64,000 bases of DNA, taken from positions 499,852-563,851 of the forward strand of contig NZ_JAGSYD010000001.1 in NCBI RefSeq assembly GCF_025685575.1. Direction: 5' to 3'. The first letter of the stretch is position 1. Each line of letters starts with the position of its first letter. Source of the DNA: Granulicella cerasi (GTDB taxonomy: Bacteria; Acidobacteriota; Terriglobia; Terriglobales; Acidobacteriaceae). Under the pieces are notes generated by a model. It was not told where the DNA came from, did no database searches, and was given only the letters and a program-made list of their open reading frames with translations. Below are positions 1 through 8,695 of this stretch, piece after piece. The translations under genes and the position numbers were made by a program.

Positions 1-55
1 GCGTCGCAAGGCCGAGGTCACGATGAAGGAGTATGTGCGCGATGGACGAGCATAA
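1..55 (+). CDS. C-terminal end of a truncated upstream gene, possibly an ECF sigma factor
   Basis: An open frame enters from the left edge and stops with TAA at 53-55, giving a very basic tail (RRKAEVTMKEYVRDGRA). It overlaps the next gene by 14 bp, so the two are translationally linked. A basic helical tail before a small one-helix membrane protein fits an ECF sigma factor followed by an anti-sigma-like partner, but only 17 residues are visible, so the family is a guess. Confidence 0.4.
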   Translation, partial: RRKAEVTMKEYVRDGRA

Positions 56-461
56 GGGCCAGGTTGGTGGTAACGAAGGAATCTCTGCACGGGACGCGGC
101 TTTTGAGCGCGCGGTGCAGGCAGCGATGGTGCGCCTTGAGGCACCGGGATCGTTGATGGCTTCGCTGATGGCGAAGGCTGAAGCAGAGAACTCTGCTGCC
201 GGGAAGAAGTCGCAAACGGTGCTGGCGTTCCGACCGAAGGCAGGCGTCGCTTCGCGCTGGAAGGTGTGGACCGGCGGTGCGATCGCCGCGGCGCTGGCTG
301 TCGGGATGTTGGGCATTCAGGGCGTTCATGCGCACCGCGAACGCGAGCAGGAACGTGTGATGGCGCAGCAGCAGTTTGCCGAGTCTGAAGCGATCACGCA
401 GCATGCGTTGGAGCATGTGCGTGAGCAGATGGCGAAGGCCGGAGTTTCGCTGGATCAGTAG
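42..461 (+). CDS. Small one-helix membrane protein, anti-sigma-like
   Basis: This 139-residue protein has a charged N-terminal half, one hydrophobic stretch (about residues 78-98, after SRWKVW) and a charged, probably helical C-terminal part rich in Glu, Gln and Arg. The ATG at 42 is preferred over the one at 33 because an AAGGAG ribosome site ends at 31, giving about 10 bases of spacing. The start lies inside the preceding gene. Position, topology and overlap resemble small membrane anti-sigma or sigma-associated proteins, but no zinc-binding HxxxCxxC motif is present, so the function is inferred from context only. Confidence 0.6.
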   Translation: MDEHKGQVGGNEGISARDAAFERAVQAAMVRLEAPGSLMASLMAKAEAENSAAGKKSQTVLAFRPKAGVASRWKVWTGGAIAAALAVGMLGIQGVHAHREREQERVMAQQQFAESEAITQHALEHVREQMAKAGVSLDQ

Positions 462-463
462 AG

Positions 464-506
464 CCAGCTCAGTAAGACCAGCTCAGCAAGGCCAGCTCAG
501 TAAGGA
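464..506 (+). repeat. Three tandem copies of a 14-bp unit
   Basis: The unit CCAGCTCAGTAAGA occurs at 464, 478 and 492 with one or two mismatches, followed by a partial CCAG. It fills the spacer just after the stop of the preceding gene. It may be replication slippage or a small local repeat; no function is evident. Confidence 0.75.
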
Positions 507-546
507 CCAGATCTGTAGGCAGAGAGCGTTCAAGGGAGAGATGACG

Positions 547-1443
547 ATGAAGAAGACAGCGGTAGTGATGGCAGCGTTGATGATGGGTGCGACGGTTGCA
601 TCCGCACAGGGCACGTACACGATGGGCCGCAACATGATGCCCGCAGCAGCGATGGCGCAGGGCGGCGAAGAGCCGGGCCAGAGCGGTCGCCCGAAGGACG
701 ATCTCTTTGCAGGCACCGAGGTGTTCGAGAAGAACGCCACCGAGGTGAGCGACATCAACATGGGACCGGACATGCTGGGCATGGTCAGCGGCCATCAGGC
801 GCCGAAAGCCCACAGCATGTTGCTGAACACCGTGCGCACCTATGAGTATGACCAGCCCGGCCTGTACAACATGGCGGAGGTGGAGAAGTTTCGCCAGAAG
901 CTGAACAGCGGTGACTGGCACTGCTCGGTGCACACGAAGAACCTGAAGACGGGCGAGTCCACCGACGTCTGCCAGAAGGACCGCACGGACGGCTATCGTG
1001 AGTCGGCGATCATCACCGTGGAGAAGAAGGAGCTGACCTTCATCCATCGCATTGAGCGCGTTGGCGAAGGTGGTCACTCGGATGCGAGCTTCATCGTGAT
1101 GCCCGGCGGTTCTGAAAAGAGCATGACGATGGCGATGGTCGGCAACGCGAAGATGCAGGGCAAGATGGCGGAGATGCAGGCGCATCTCGCAACGATGAAC
1201 GGCTCCATGATGGTGCTGCCGGAGAGTGGAACCTCGCTCTTCATCGCACCGAGCGGCACGCACACCATGACGCTGAAGAGCCTGCATCGCTTCCCGGCTG
1301 GCCCGAGCGGCAAGACGACGATGAACAGCGAAGACTCGAAGGCCCCTGTGGCCGCAGTGGGTGCAGCCCCTACCGCCGCTCCTTCGCCTGTAGCACCGCC
1401 GCTTCCGGCTGCGGCTCCTGCGCCGATCACACCGCAGCAGTAA
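547..1443 (+). CDS. Secreted protein of unknown function
   Basis: This 298-residue protein opens with a clear signal peptide (MKKTAVVMAALMMGATVASA, cleavage before Q). The ATG at 547 is favoured over 541 because GGGAG lies 8 bases upstream. The middle part is Met- and Lys-rich with two Cys (near DWHC and DVCQK) that could form a disulfide. The last 35 residues are an Ala-Pro-rich tail. I do not recognise the family. It is probably the third gene of the putative sigma-linked cassette and should act in the periplasm or outside the cell. Confidence 0.7.
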   Translation: MKKTAVVMAALMMGATVASAQGTYTMGRNMMPAAAMAQGGEEPGQSGRPKDDLFAGTEVFEKNATEVSDINMGPDMLGMVSGHQAPKAHSMLLNTVRTYEYDQPGLYNMAEVEKFRQKLNSGDWHCSVHTKNLKTGESTDVCQKDRTDGYRESAIITVEKKELTFIHRIERVGEGGHSDASFIVMPGGSEKSMTMAMVGNAKMQGKMAEMQAHLATMNGSMMVLPESGTSLFIAPSGTHTMTLKSLHRFPAGPSGKTTMNSEDSKAPVAAVGAAPTAAPSPVAPPLPAAAPAPITPQQ

Positions 1444-1459
1444 GGGCAAACCCTCTAGA

Positions 1460-2722
1460 ATGGAGGGGATGTCGTTATCGTTCAACGTAACCGAAACTAC
1501 CGATGCAGGCGGACGCCGTGCGGAGCTTGAGCTTCCGCACGGCGTTGTGCAGACGCCTGTATTTATGCCCGTAGGCACAGCCGCCACGGTGAAGACCGTC
1601 GATCAGGCGACGCTCGAAACACTCGGGCCTGTCGTCGAGAGCTCGCAGTATGCGCCGCGCGATGGCGCGAGCGGCACCGGCCCGGAGATCATCCTGGCCA
1701 ACACGTATCACCTGTATCTGCGCCCGGGGCATGAGCTGATCCGCCGCATGGGTGGCGTGCATCGCTTCATGAGCTGGCAGAGACCGATGCTCACGGACTC
1801 CGGCGGCTTCCAGGTCTTCTCGCTCGCAGCGCTGCGCAAGATTTCTGACGACGGCGTAGAGTTCCGCTCGCACCTCGATGGCTCCAAGCACTTCTTCTCG
1901 CCCGAGCACTCGATGGAAGTGCAGATCGCACTCGGCGCGGACATCATGATGGCCTTTGACGAGTGCGTGGAAACACCAGCCACATGGGAGCGTACGAAGC
2001 AGTCGATGGGGCTGACGCATGCGTGGGCCAGGCGCTCGCATGACTACTGGACCGCGCATCGCCATGAAGTGCCGTGGGCGGATGAGGTTCCAGGGCTCAG
2101 GGCCCAGGGCCCAGAAAGCATCTCTGCCGAACGCTGGGGATTGGACCCCGCACCCTTTGCGGGCAAGCATCAGGCGCTGTTTGGCATCGTGCAGGGCGGC
2201 ATGTACAAGGATCTTCGCAAGGAGTCTGCCGAGACGCTGGTGGAGATGGATTTTCCGGGCTATGCGATCGGTGGTCTTGCTGTGGGCGAGCCGCGCGAAG
2301 TGACGCGCGAGATGATCGCGCACACGCTCGAGTTTCTGCCGAAGAACAAGCCGCGCTATGTGATGGGCGTCGGTTATCCCGATGAGATTGAAGAGTACGC
2401 GCGCATGGGCGTGGACATGATGGACTGCGTGCTGCCGACGCGCGCGGGGCGTCATGGGTTGGTGTTCGTGCGCGAAGACCCGCAGGACCGCTCCAGTGCT
2501 GTGCTGCGGAACAACGTGAAGAAGCAGATGTATGCCGACGATCAGCGGCCGCTCGACGAAGGTTGCAGCTGCATGGTTTGCCGGCGCTACACGCGTGCGT
2601 ATCTGCGGCACTTGTTCCACAGCGGCGAGCCGCTGGGAGCGATGCTGAACTCGATTCACAACCTGCACTTCTATTTGGAGACGATGGAGCGCGTGAGAGG
2701 CGATCTGCGCGCGGGCCGCTAA
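1460..2722 (+). CDS. tgt: Queuine tRNA-ribosyltransferase (tRNA-guanine transglycosylase)
   Basis: The enzyme exchanges guanine 34 of GUN-anticodon tRNAs for the queuosine precursor. Family landmarks are TDSGGFQVFSL, MAFDECVETPA, LFGIVQGG, a nucleophile Asp in MMDCVLPTR (about D322) and the zinc site CSCMVC with a downstream His. At 420 residues it is about 45 longer than E. coli Tgt. The excess lies in two places: about residues 60-75, and about residues 205-235 between the RRSHDYW and LFGIVQGG regions. The second insert contains an AGGGCCCAGGG repeat read in frame. A start at 1469 is possible but GGAGGGG would then abut it. Confidence 0.95.
   Translation: MEGMSLSFNVTETTDAGGRRAELELPHGVVQTPVFMPVGTAATVKTVDQATLETLGPVVESSQYAPRDGASGTGPEIILANTYHLYLRPGHELIRRMGGVHRFMSWQRPMLTDSGGFQVFSLAALRKISDDGVEFRSHLDGSKHFFSPEHSMEVQIALGADIMMAFDECVETPATWERTKQSMGLTHAWARRSHDYWTAHRHEVPWADEVPGLRAQGPESISAERWGLDPAPFAGKHQALFGIVQGGMYKDLRKESAETLVEMDFPGYAIGGLAVGEPREVTREMIAHTLEFLPKNKPRYVMGVGYPDEIEEYARMGVDMMDCVLPTRAGRHGLVFVREDPQDRSSAVLRNNVKKQMYADDQRPLDEGCSCMVCRRYTRAYLRHLFHSGEPLGAMLNSIHNLHFYLETMERVRGDLRAGR
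2086..2119 (+). repeat. AGGGCCCAGGG-word repeat inside tgt
   Basis: The sequence GGTTCCAGGGCTCAGGGCCC and the following CAGGGCCCAGAA match the arms of the repeat at 22333-22484 and inside ispE. It is translated as part of a loop insertion (VPGLRAQGPE). Only one arm is obvious here. The match is seen directly; mobility is inferred. Confidence 0.7.
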
Positions 2723-2830
2723 GTCATCGCTGTTACCGATCACACCGTTCTTTGCAAAATGCGACACGTTGCAAGGCCGCGCGATACTCCGCGCGGCCTT
2801 TGCTGCATCTGAGCCAGTAAGGAGATTTCC

Positions 2831-4567
2831 ATGGCAACGGTGGCTGAGGTACTGGTTGAGACTCTTGTGGCATCTGGCGTGAAGCGCATCTATGGCTTGC
2901 CCGGTGATTCGTTGAACGCGGTGACCGAGACGATCCGCACTCGCAACGATGTGCAGTGGGTGCACGTGCGGCATGAAGAGGCCGCCGCATTCGCTGCAGG
3001 AGCTGAGGCCCATCTCACCGGTGAGTTGACCGTGTGTGCCGGAAGCTGCGGGCCGGGCAATCTCCACTTCATCAACGGGCTGTATGACGCGCATCGCAGT
3101 CGCGTTCCGGTGCTTGCGCTGGCCGCGCAGATTCCCACGACCGAGATCGGCACGGGCTATTTTCAAGAGACCTCGCCGATGCACATCTTCAAGGAGTGCA
3201 GCCACTACTGCGGCGAGGTGAACGAGCCCGAGCAACTTACGCGCGTGCTGGGTATCGCGATGCAGACGGCGATTGCACAGCGAGGTGTGGCCGTCGTGAT
3301 TCTGCCGGGCAACATCGCGTTGAAGGAAGCCACCGCAGCCGCGCAGGCGCTGGCGTTTACGCGCAACGAAGCGCGTGTCGTGCCGAGTGTTTCAAGCCTC
3401 GAGCAGGCAGCGGAGATTCTGCGTGAATCCAAGCGCGTGACGATTCTTGCCGGTGCCGGATGCGAGGGCGCACATGCGGAATTGCTTGCGCTCGCCGAGC
3501 AGTTGCAGGCACCGATCGTTCATGCGCTCCGCGGCAAAGAGTTCGTCGAATATGACAATCCTTACGACGTTGGCATGACGGGCCTGCTGGGCTTCTCCTC
3601 GGGTTATCGCGCGATGAAGCGCTGCGATGCACTGCTCGCACTGGGCACGGACTTTCCGTACACGCAGTTCTATCCCGAAGGCGCAAAGAAGATTCAGGTG
3701 GATGTGCGCGGCGAGCAGATCGGCCGTCGCACGGCGGTCGATGTGGGCTTGATCGGCACGGTGAAGGAGACGATTGGCGCGCTGCTACCGCTGCTCGGAA
3801 AGAAGAAGAGCAGCTCGCACCTGAAGAGCTGCGTGGAGCACTACAAGGACGCGCGCAAGGAACTCGATGATCTGGCCGTGGGCAAGGAAGGCTCGACGCC
3901 GCTGCATCCGGAGTTTGTGGCGAAGACGTTGAACGACATGGCGAACGATGATGCGGTTTTCACCGTCGATGTCGGTTCGCCGAGCATCTGGGCGGCCCGC
4001 TATTTGAAGTTCAACGGCAAGCGACGCATGGTGGGCTCGTGGGTGCATGGCACGATGGCGTGTGCGCTGCCGCAGGCTCTCGGCGTGCAGGCGGCGTTCG
4101 CCGGTCGACAGGTGATTTCGATGTCCGGCGACGGCGGTCTGGCGATGCTTATGGGTGAGCTGCTCACCGCAGTGCAGAACAAGCTGCCAGTGAAGATCGT
4201 GGTCTTCAACAACAGCTCGCTGGCGTTTGTGGAAACCGAGATGATGGCGGCGGGCATCATGCCCTTCGGCACGGAGCTTCATAACCCGAACTTCGCGGAC
4301 GTGGCTACGGCGTGTGGTCTGCTTGGCGTGCGCGTGGAAACCCCGGAACAGTTGCGGCCCGCGCTGGACAAAGCGTTTGCGCACGATGGTCCGGCGTTGA
4401 TCGATGTGCTGACCGCCCGGCGCGAACTCTCCATGCCGCCGACAATCACGGCGCAGCAGGCGATGGGCTTTGGCCTGTATCTATCGAAGTGCGTGCTGAG
4501 TGGTCGCGGCGATGAGGTGCTCGATCTCGCGAAGACAAACCTGCTCGATCGCATCTTCGGGGACTAG
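2831..4567 (+). CDS. poxB: Pyruvate dehydrogenase (quinone)/pyruvate oxidase, ThDP-dependent
   Basis: This 578-residue protein fits PoxB, which decarboxylates pyruvate to acetate and passes electrons to the quinone pool through FAD. It has the three-domain ThDP layout: an N-terminal PYR domain with the catalytic Glu in RHEEAAAFAAGA, a central FAD-binding domain, and a C-terminal PP domain with the GDGGLAMLMGEL motif followed by NNSSLAF. Length matches E. coli PoxB (572). An AAGGAG site sits 7-8 bases before the ATG. Acetolactate synthase is a relative, but the GSCGPGNLHFINGLYDAHR region and overall length favour PoxB. Confidence 0.88.
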   Translation: MATVAEVLVETLVASGVKRIYGLPGDSLNAVTETIRTRNDVQWVHVRHEEAAAFAAGAEAHLTGELTVCAGSCGPGNLHFINGLYDAHRSRVPVLALAAQIPTTEIGTGYFQETSPMHIFKECSHYCGEVNEPEQLTRVLGIAMQTAIAQRGVAVVILPGNIALKEATAAAQALAFTRNEARVVPSVSSLEQAAEILRESKRVTILAGAGCEGAHAELLALAEQLQAPIVHALRGKEFVEYDNPYDVGMTGLLGFSSGYRAMKRCDALLALGTDFPYTQFYPEGAKKIQVDVRGEQIGRRTAVDVGLIGTVKETIGALLPLLGKKKSSSHLKSCVEHYKDARKELDDLAVGKEGSTPLHPEFVAKTLNDMANDDAVFTVDVGSPSIWAARYLKFNGKRRMVGSWVHGTMACALPQALGVQAAFAGRQVISMSGDGGLAMLMGELLTAVQNKLPVKIVVFNNSSLAFVETEMMAAGIMPFGTELHNPNFADVATACGLLGVRVETPEQLRPALDKAFAHDGPALIDVLTARRELSMPPTITAQQAMGFGLYLSKCVLSGRGDEVLDLAKTNLLDRIFGD

Positions 4568-4713
4568 CGGGGGTCATCGAGGATGTGCGCGACGGTTTTC
4601 CATCGCGCACATCGCGTCAGAACTTTGTGCTTCGCGTTAGAGCTTTCGCCACGGCAGCAGAAAACTCCAACGCGAAGTATGCAAGCTTTCAGACGCAAAG
4701 CACGCGGAAGCGC

Positions 4714-6201
4714 TTAGCCCACGCCGACCATGAACTGGCTCAGATATTTGTCGGCATCCTGCCAGCAGGCACCCACACCCGCGAAGGCGACATAGCCATC
4801 CGGACGCACGAGGTGTACGCCGTCTTCATCGAAGGCCGGGCGGATCTCCGGATCGACGAGACCGGGGAAGCAGCTTACGAGAATCCTGCTGTTCACATCT
4901 TCCTTGGCGAAGAGCGTAAAGGTCGGCTTGCTGCCGGTGCTCACAGGCTTGTCGCCTGCGTGGAAGGGCGCTCGCGTGCCGACGCGCGGGGCGGACTTCA
5001 CCTTGTCGTCGCGCCCGTTCAGCGGAGAGTCCGGGTAGTAGATCGCCAGCTGCGAGGCCTTCTCGGCGAAGCTCTGCTGGGCGACATCGAAGCCGAAGGC
5101 CAGACGCAGTGCCGCATTGCGCGCCTTACCCAGCAGCGGGTTCTCAACCGAGGCCATGCGCGTGAGCAGGCCGGCGTCGTGCAGCACGTCGTGAGCCACG
5201 GGGCCGCGCTCGGCGGTGTAGCTCTGCAGCAGCACCTCTTCCGTAGCCTTCTCCGGTATTCCACCGGATATCAACGCAAGTTTCCACGCAAGATTCACAG
5301 CGTCCTGCATGCCGGTGTTCATGCCCTGCCCGCCAGCGGGCGAGTGCACATGCGCGGCGTCGCCAGCAAGGAAGACGCTGCCACGGCGGAAGTTTTGCAC
5401 CTTGCGCTCGTTGATCTTGAATGTGGAAAGCCACTCAGGGTCGGAGGCGACGATGCCCGGCGTGGCGCGTTGCTCGAGCAGGCGCTGCACTTCTTCAAGC
5501 GTTGGCGCAGCTTCTGCTCCGCCGGAGTATCCACCGATGACGCGGAAACGATCGCCGGGTATCGGGAAGATGGCGAGGATGCCCTCCTCATGCAGATGCA
5601 GGTGGATCGCCTCGCGCGGAACATCGCCTGCAAGCTTCACGTCGGCCAGCATCCAGTTCGAATGCAACTCGTCACCGTCGAAGCTGACGCCGAGGCCGTG
5701 TCGCACGGCGGAGTGCGCGCCGTCGCAGCCGACGAGCCAGCGCGTGGTCAGCTCTTCGGTCGTGCCGTCCTCGTGCGCCAGCACGGAGGTTACGGAGTTG
5801 CCGTTCTCGCGGAAGCTGGTGAGCGTGGAGCCGCGCTCGATCTTGCCGCCCAGCTGCTGCAGTCGCTCGGCGAGCAGGCGTTCGGTGTCGTTCTGCGGCA
5901 GCAGCAGCGCGTAGGCATAGGGCGAATCGATGGTGTCGAGCTTTACCTGCGTCAGCGGCTCGGCGCCGTGGAAGAAACGCGCTTCTGTGGCGTGGATGCC
6001 GAGCGTGGTGAACTTCTGGTCCAGCCCCGGGTGCCGCGCCAGATGCTCGAGCGTGCGCGACCAGACGGCCAGCGCGCGGCTCTGCGTCTCGGCCGCGTCC
6101 TCCTTATCGATCAGGCGAACGCTCAGCCCGTAGCGGGCGAGTTCAATGGCGAGCGTGAGACCCACGGGCCCGGCTCCGGCGATCAGTACGTCAGCGGACA
6201 T
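4714..6201 (-). CDS. FAD-dependent aromatic monooxygenase (PHBH/PheA-type)
   Basis: This 495-residue flavoprotein has an N-terminal Rossmann motif GAGPVG, the DG motif in VGCDGAHSAVRHG near residue 160 and the GD motif GDAAHVHSPAGGQGMN near residue 285, followed by a C-terminal thioredoxin-like region. This set marks class A flavoprotein hydroxylases, which use NAD(P)H and O2 to hydroxylate aromatic or polyketide substrates (PHBH, pentachlorophenol or rifampicin monooxygenases). The start at 6201 has GGAGG 8 bases upstream. The substrate cannot be told and the neighbours do not help. Confidence 0.85.
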   Translation of the reverse strand: MSADVLIAGAGPVGLTLAIELARYGLSVRLIDKEDAAETQSRALAVWSRTLEHLARHPGLDQKFTTLGIHATEARFFHGAEPLTQVKLDTIDSPYAYALLLPQNDTERLLAERLQQLGGKIERGSTLTSFRENGNSVTSVLAHEDGTTEELTTRWLVGCDGAHSAVRHGLGVSFDGDELHSNWMLADVKLAGDVPREAIHLHLHEEGILAIFPIPGDRFRVIGGYSGGAEAAPTLEEVQRLLEQRATPGIVASDPEWLSTFKINERKVQNFRRGSVFLAGDAAHVHSPAGGQGMNTGMQDAVNLAWKLALISGGIPEKATEEVLLQSYTAERGPVAHDVLHDAGLLTRMASVENPLLGKARNAALRLAFGFDVAQQSFAEKASQLAIYYPDSPLNGRDDKVKSAPRVGTRAPFHAGDKPVSTGSKPTFTLFAKEDVNSRILVSCFPGLVDPEIRPAFDEDGVHLVRPDGYVAFAGVGACWQDADKYLSQFMVGVG

Positions 6202-6546
6202 GGCAAATGCCTCCAAATGACTGCAACAGTGTAGATGCAGAATTCTTCCCGGGATGTGACGACCGTCATCGGGGGTGAAATTTCGGGGCGGCAGGTGTGA
6301 CGAAAGGCGCGTCCTGACGCGATTTTCTTGACACCGGGGCCTTCGGCAGCGATGCTTAATGCTCAGGTGTGATTTTCAGGCCGTGGCCGACGTGTGTCTT
6401 GCGTTCGGGCGAGGTTCTGGGCGCGAGGTTCGCGCAGGCTGTGCCTTCGGCAGCCAGATTCAGCCGCTATTTCTACGAAGAGGACGTCCGCGTTCGTTTG
6501 CAGCCTATGGCTGCCGCGTTTCGCAGGGCGATCAGGTCCCGACTCC
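6202..6546. promoter_or_regulatory. 345-bp divergent spacer, probable promoters for the yajC operon
   Basis: No convincing gene is visible between the monooxygenase start and yajC. A TTGACA hexamer lies at 6328-6333 on the plus strand with an AT-richer stretch (CTTAAT) ending at 6360. The spacing (about 21 bases) is long for a sigma-70 promoter, so this is only a candidate. Open frames through this interval have no ribosome site or recognisable product. Confidence 0.3.
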
Positions 6547-6891
6547 GTGTTGTTCGCATCAGCTCATGCACTCGCCGTTCTGCTGGCCGCTCCTGCCGGT
6601 GGATTCCTTGGCGCGTTGGGTGGTTTCCCCATCCTCATCCTCATGTTCGTCGCCATGTACTTCCTCATGGTGGTTCCGAACCAGCGCAAGCAGAAGCAGT
6701 GGGCTGCGATGCTGGCGGCCATCAAGGTCGGCGACAAGGTCACCTCGACCGGCGGTCTGCGCGGTTCGGTGATCGCGATCAAGGACGACGCGTATGTCGT
6801 GAAGACGCAGCCGGATGGCATCAAGCTCGAGTTCGTGAAGAGCTCTATCGCCGCAGTGACGACCGAAGAGTCCGAAGCTTCGAAGAGCTAG
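6547..6891 (+). CDS. yajC: Preprotein translocase subunit YajC
   Basis: A single N-terminal transmembrane helix (FPILILMFVAMYFLMVVPNQ) is followed by the YajC signature RKQKQWAAMLAAIKVGDKVT and a small basic cytoplasmic domain ending in a charged tail. YajC associates with SecDF to help SecYEG secretion. The GTG at 6547 gives 114 residues, normal for the family; a longer in-frame version has an unlikely Arg/Cys-rich leader and no ribosome site. It is followed by secD and secF, the usual order. Confidence 0.85.
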   Translation: MLFASAHALAVLLAAPAGGFLGALGGFPILILMFVAMYFLMVVPNQRKQKQWAAMLAAIKVGDKVTSTGGLRGSVIAIKDDAYVVKTQPDGIKLEFVKSSIAAVTTEESEASKS

Positions 6892-6979
6892 TTCCTCAAG
6901 CTCTCCACAGGATTTCAACCCTTTAGACACAAGTTCTCCAGCACCAACAAGTTCTTCAGCAGGAAGCAAGCAAACGACG

Positions 6980-8572
6980 ATGGGCAAGAACCTTGCAATC
7001 AAGACCTGGGCGATCATTGGCATTCTGATCGTCTTCCTCTACGGAATCTTTGGGATTCCGCACGGCAGCCTGAAGCAGTCGATCACCGACCGCATTCACC
7101 TCGGCCTCGATCTTCGCGGCGGCACGCATCTCGTGCTGCAGGTGCAGGTGGCGGAGGCGATCAGCTCGGCCACCGACCGCGATCTCGCGGCGCTGACCAC
7201 GGCCCTCTCGGCCGATGGCGCGACGGTGTCGAAGGCCGATCCGACCGCTCATCCCGACACCCTCACCGTGAACGTGCTCGATCCGTCGAAGTTGTCGGAT
7301 GTGCGCAGCGTCATCACCGGAACGTCCTACTCCTCCACCTACGCGGTGGAGTCCACGACGAACGGCTTCACGATGAAGATGACGCAGGCCGCGCAGCGCG
7401 ATCTCTCCGACCGCACGCTCGAGACCTCCATCGAAACGATCCGCCAGCGTATCGACTCGCTGGGCGTTTCGGAGCCGGTGATTGAGAAGTACGGCGTGGG
7501 CGAGAACGAAATCCTCGTCGAACTGCCGGGCGTCAGCGATCTGTCGCGCGTCGAGGGCATCATCCAGTCGACCGCGAAGTTGGAGATCCACGAAGTCGTG
7601 ACCGGCTCGCCGTATCCTGATGCGGCTCAGGCGCTCACCGCTGTGGGCGGCGTGCTGCCTCCGGATGAATCGATCATCATGGGCTCGGCCACCGGCAACG
7701 GACCCGACCAGGCCTGGGTGCTGAAGCGCGCTTCGATCGTAGAAGGCACGGACTTCCGCGGCGCAACGACGCAGCAGGACGCCAACGGTCGCCCGGACAT
7801 CGGCTTCACGCTGACGACCGAAGCTGGCGAGCGCTTCTACAAGTACACCGACGCGAACAAGGGCACCGGCCAGATGGCCATCGTGCTGGAGAACAAGGTG
7901 CGCGAAGTGGCGACGATTCAGTCGGCCATCCGCGACCAGGGCCAGATCACCGGCGGCTTCTCGCAGCAGCAGGCCGATGACCTCAGCCTGATGCTCCGCA
8001 CGGGCTCACTGCCCGCGTCGATCAAGTTCCTCGAGTCGCACACGGTCGGACCCAGCCTCGGCGTCACCAGCATCCACCAGGGTGTAACGGCGGCGGTCGC
8101 TGGACTCGTCGTGGTCATGCTCTTCATGCTTCTGTACTACAAGGGCGCGGGCATCAACGCCGACCTCGCACTTCTGCTGAACCTTGTGATCCTGTTGGGC
8201 TTCATGGGCTTCACCGGCGCGACGCTCACCCTGCCGGGTATCGCCGGCGTCATCCTAACCATCGGTATGGGCGTCGACTCGAACGTGCTGATCTTCGAGC
8301 GCGTACGTGAAGAACTGCGCCTCGGCAAGAGCGCCGCTTCGGCGATTGAAGACGGCTTCGGCCACGCCTGGACGACGATCTTCGACACGCACGTGACGAC
8401 GATCGTTTCGGCCGGCATTCTCTTCATGTTCGGTACCGGCCCAGTGAAGGGCTTTGCCGTCACGCTGGTCTTCGGTCTCATCGCCAACCTGTTCACCGCT
8501 GTTTTCGTCTCGCGCGTCATCTTCGACTACCTGCTCGAAAAGCGCGGCCGCGAAGCAACGATTTCGATCTAA
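6980..8572 (+). CDS. secD: Protein translocase subunit SecD
   Basis: This 530-residue inner-membrane protein has an N-terminal helix, the LGLDLRGGTHLVLQV motif, a large periplasmic region (P1) with LETSIETIRQRIDSLG, and a C-terminal RND-type bundle of about five helices with GMGVDSNVLIFERVREEL. SecD with SecF uses the proton-motive force to help pull translocating proteins into the periplasm. It lies 88 bp after yajC and 123 bp before secF. It is somewhat shorter than E. coli SecD (615), mostly in the periplasmic part. Confidence 0.95.
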   Translation: MGKNLAIKTWAIIGILIVFLYGIFGIPHGSLKQSITDRIHLGLDLRGGTHLVLQVQVAEAISSATDRDLAALTTALSADGATVSKADPTAHPDTLTVNVLDPSKLSDVRSVITGTSYSSTYAVESTTNGFTMKMTQAAQRDLSDRTLETSIETIRQRIDSLGVSEPVIEKYGVGENEILVELPGVSDLSRVEGIIQSTAKLEIHEVVTGSPYPDAAQALTAVGGVLPPDESIIMGSATGNGPDQAWVLKRASIVEGTDFRGATTQQDANGRPDIGFTLTTEAGERFYKYTDANKGTGQMAIVLENKVREVATIQSAIRDQGQITGGFSQQQADDLSLMLRTGSLPASIKFLESHTVGPSLGVTSIHQGVTAAVAGLVVVMLFMLLYYKGAGINADLALLLNLVILLGFMGFTGATLTLPGIAGVILTIGMGVDSNVLIFERVREELRLGKSAASAIEDGFGHAWTTIFDTHVTTIVSAGILFMFGTGPVKGFAVTLVFGLIANLFTAVFVSRVIFDYLLEKRGREATISI

Positions 8573-8580
8573 AGGAAACA

Positions 8581-8693
8581 CGAGGTGCGAGATTCGAGAC
8601 TCGAATTTCGTACCTCGGTTCCTCAATAAGTTTCGTGGGGTTCGGGCTGCGGTCTCTCGCATCTCGTCTCTCGCATCTCGTACCTGAGGTCTC
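8581..8693 (+). repeat. Multi-copy inverted word repeat in the secD-secF spacer
   Basis: CGAGGTGCGAGATTCGAGAC at 8581 pairs with an inverted, slightly different copy ending at 8617, forming a near-perfect hairpin. A second part holds an exact 14-bp tandem duplication (TCTCTCGCATCTCG at 8653 and 8667) that is the same word in inverted orientation. The repeat fills almost the whole spacer and ends at the ribosome site of secF. Confidence 0.8.
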
Positions 8694-8695
8694 AC

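Noticed and set aside
464-506. Short tandem units as a possible CRISPR array
   Set aside because: The units are 14 bp and adjacent, without spacers, and there are no cas genes. No CRISPR array was seen anywhere in the window.
1475-3235. 586-codon minus-strand frame across tgt and poxB
   Set aside because: It is antisense to two well-identified enzymes, with an Arg/His-rich composition typical of shadow frames.
6369-6926. Frames overlapping yajC in other phases, and a 5' extended yajC
   Set aside because: The extension is Arg/Cys-rich with no similarity to YajC and no ribosome site; the other frames ignore the clear YajC frame.
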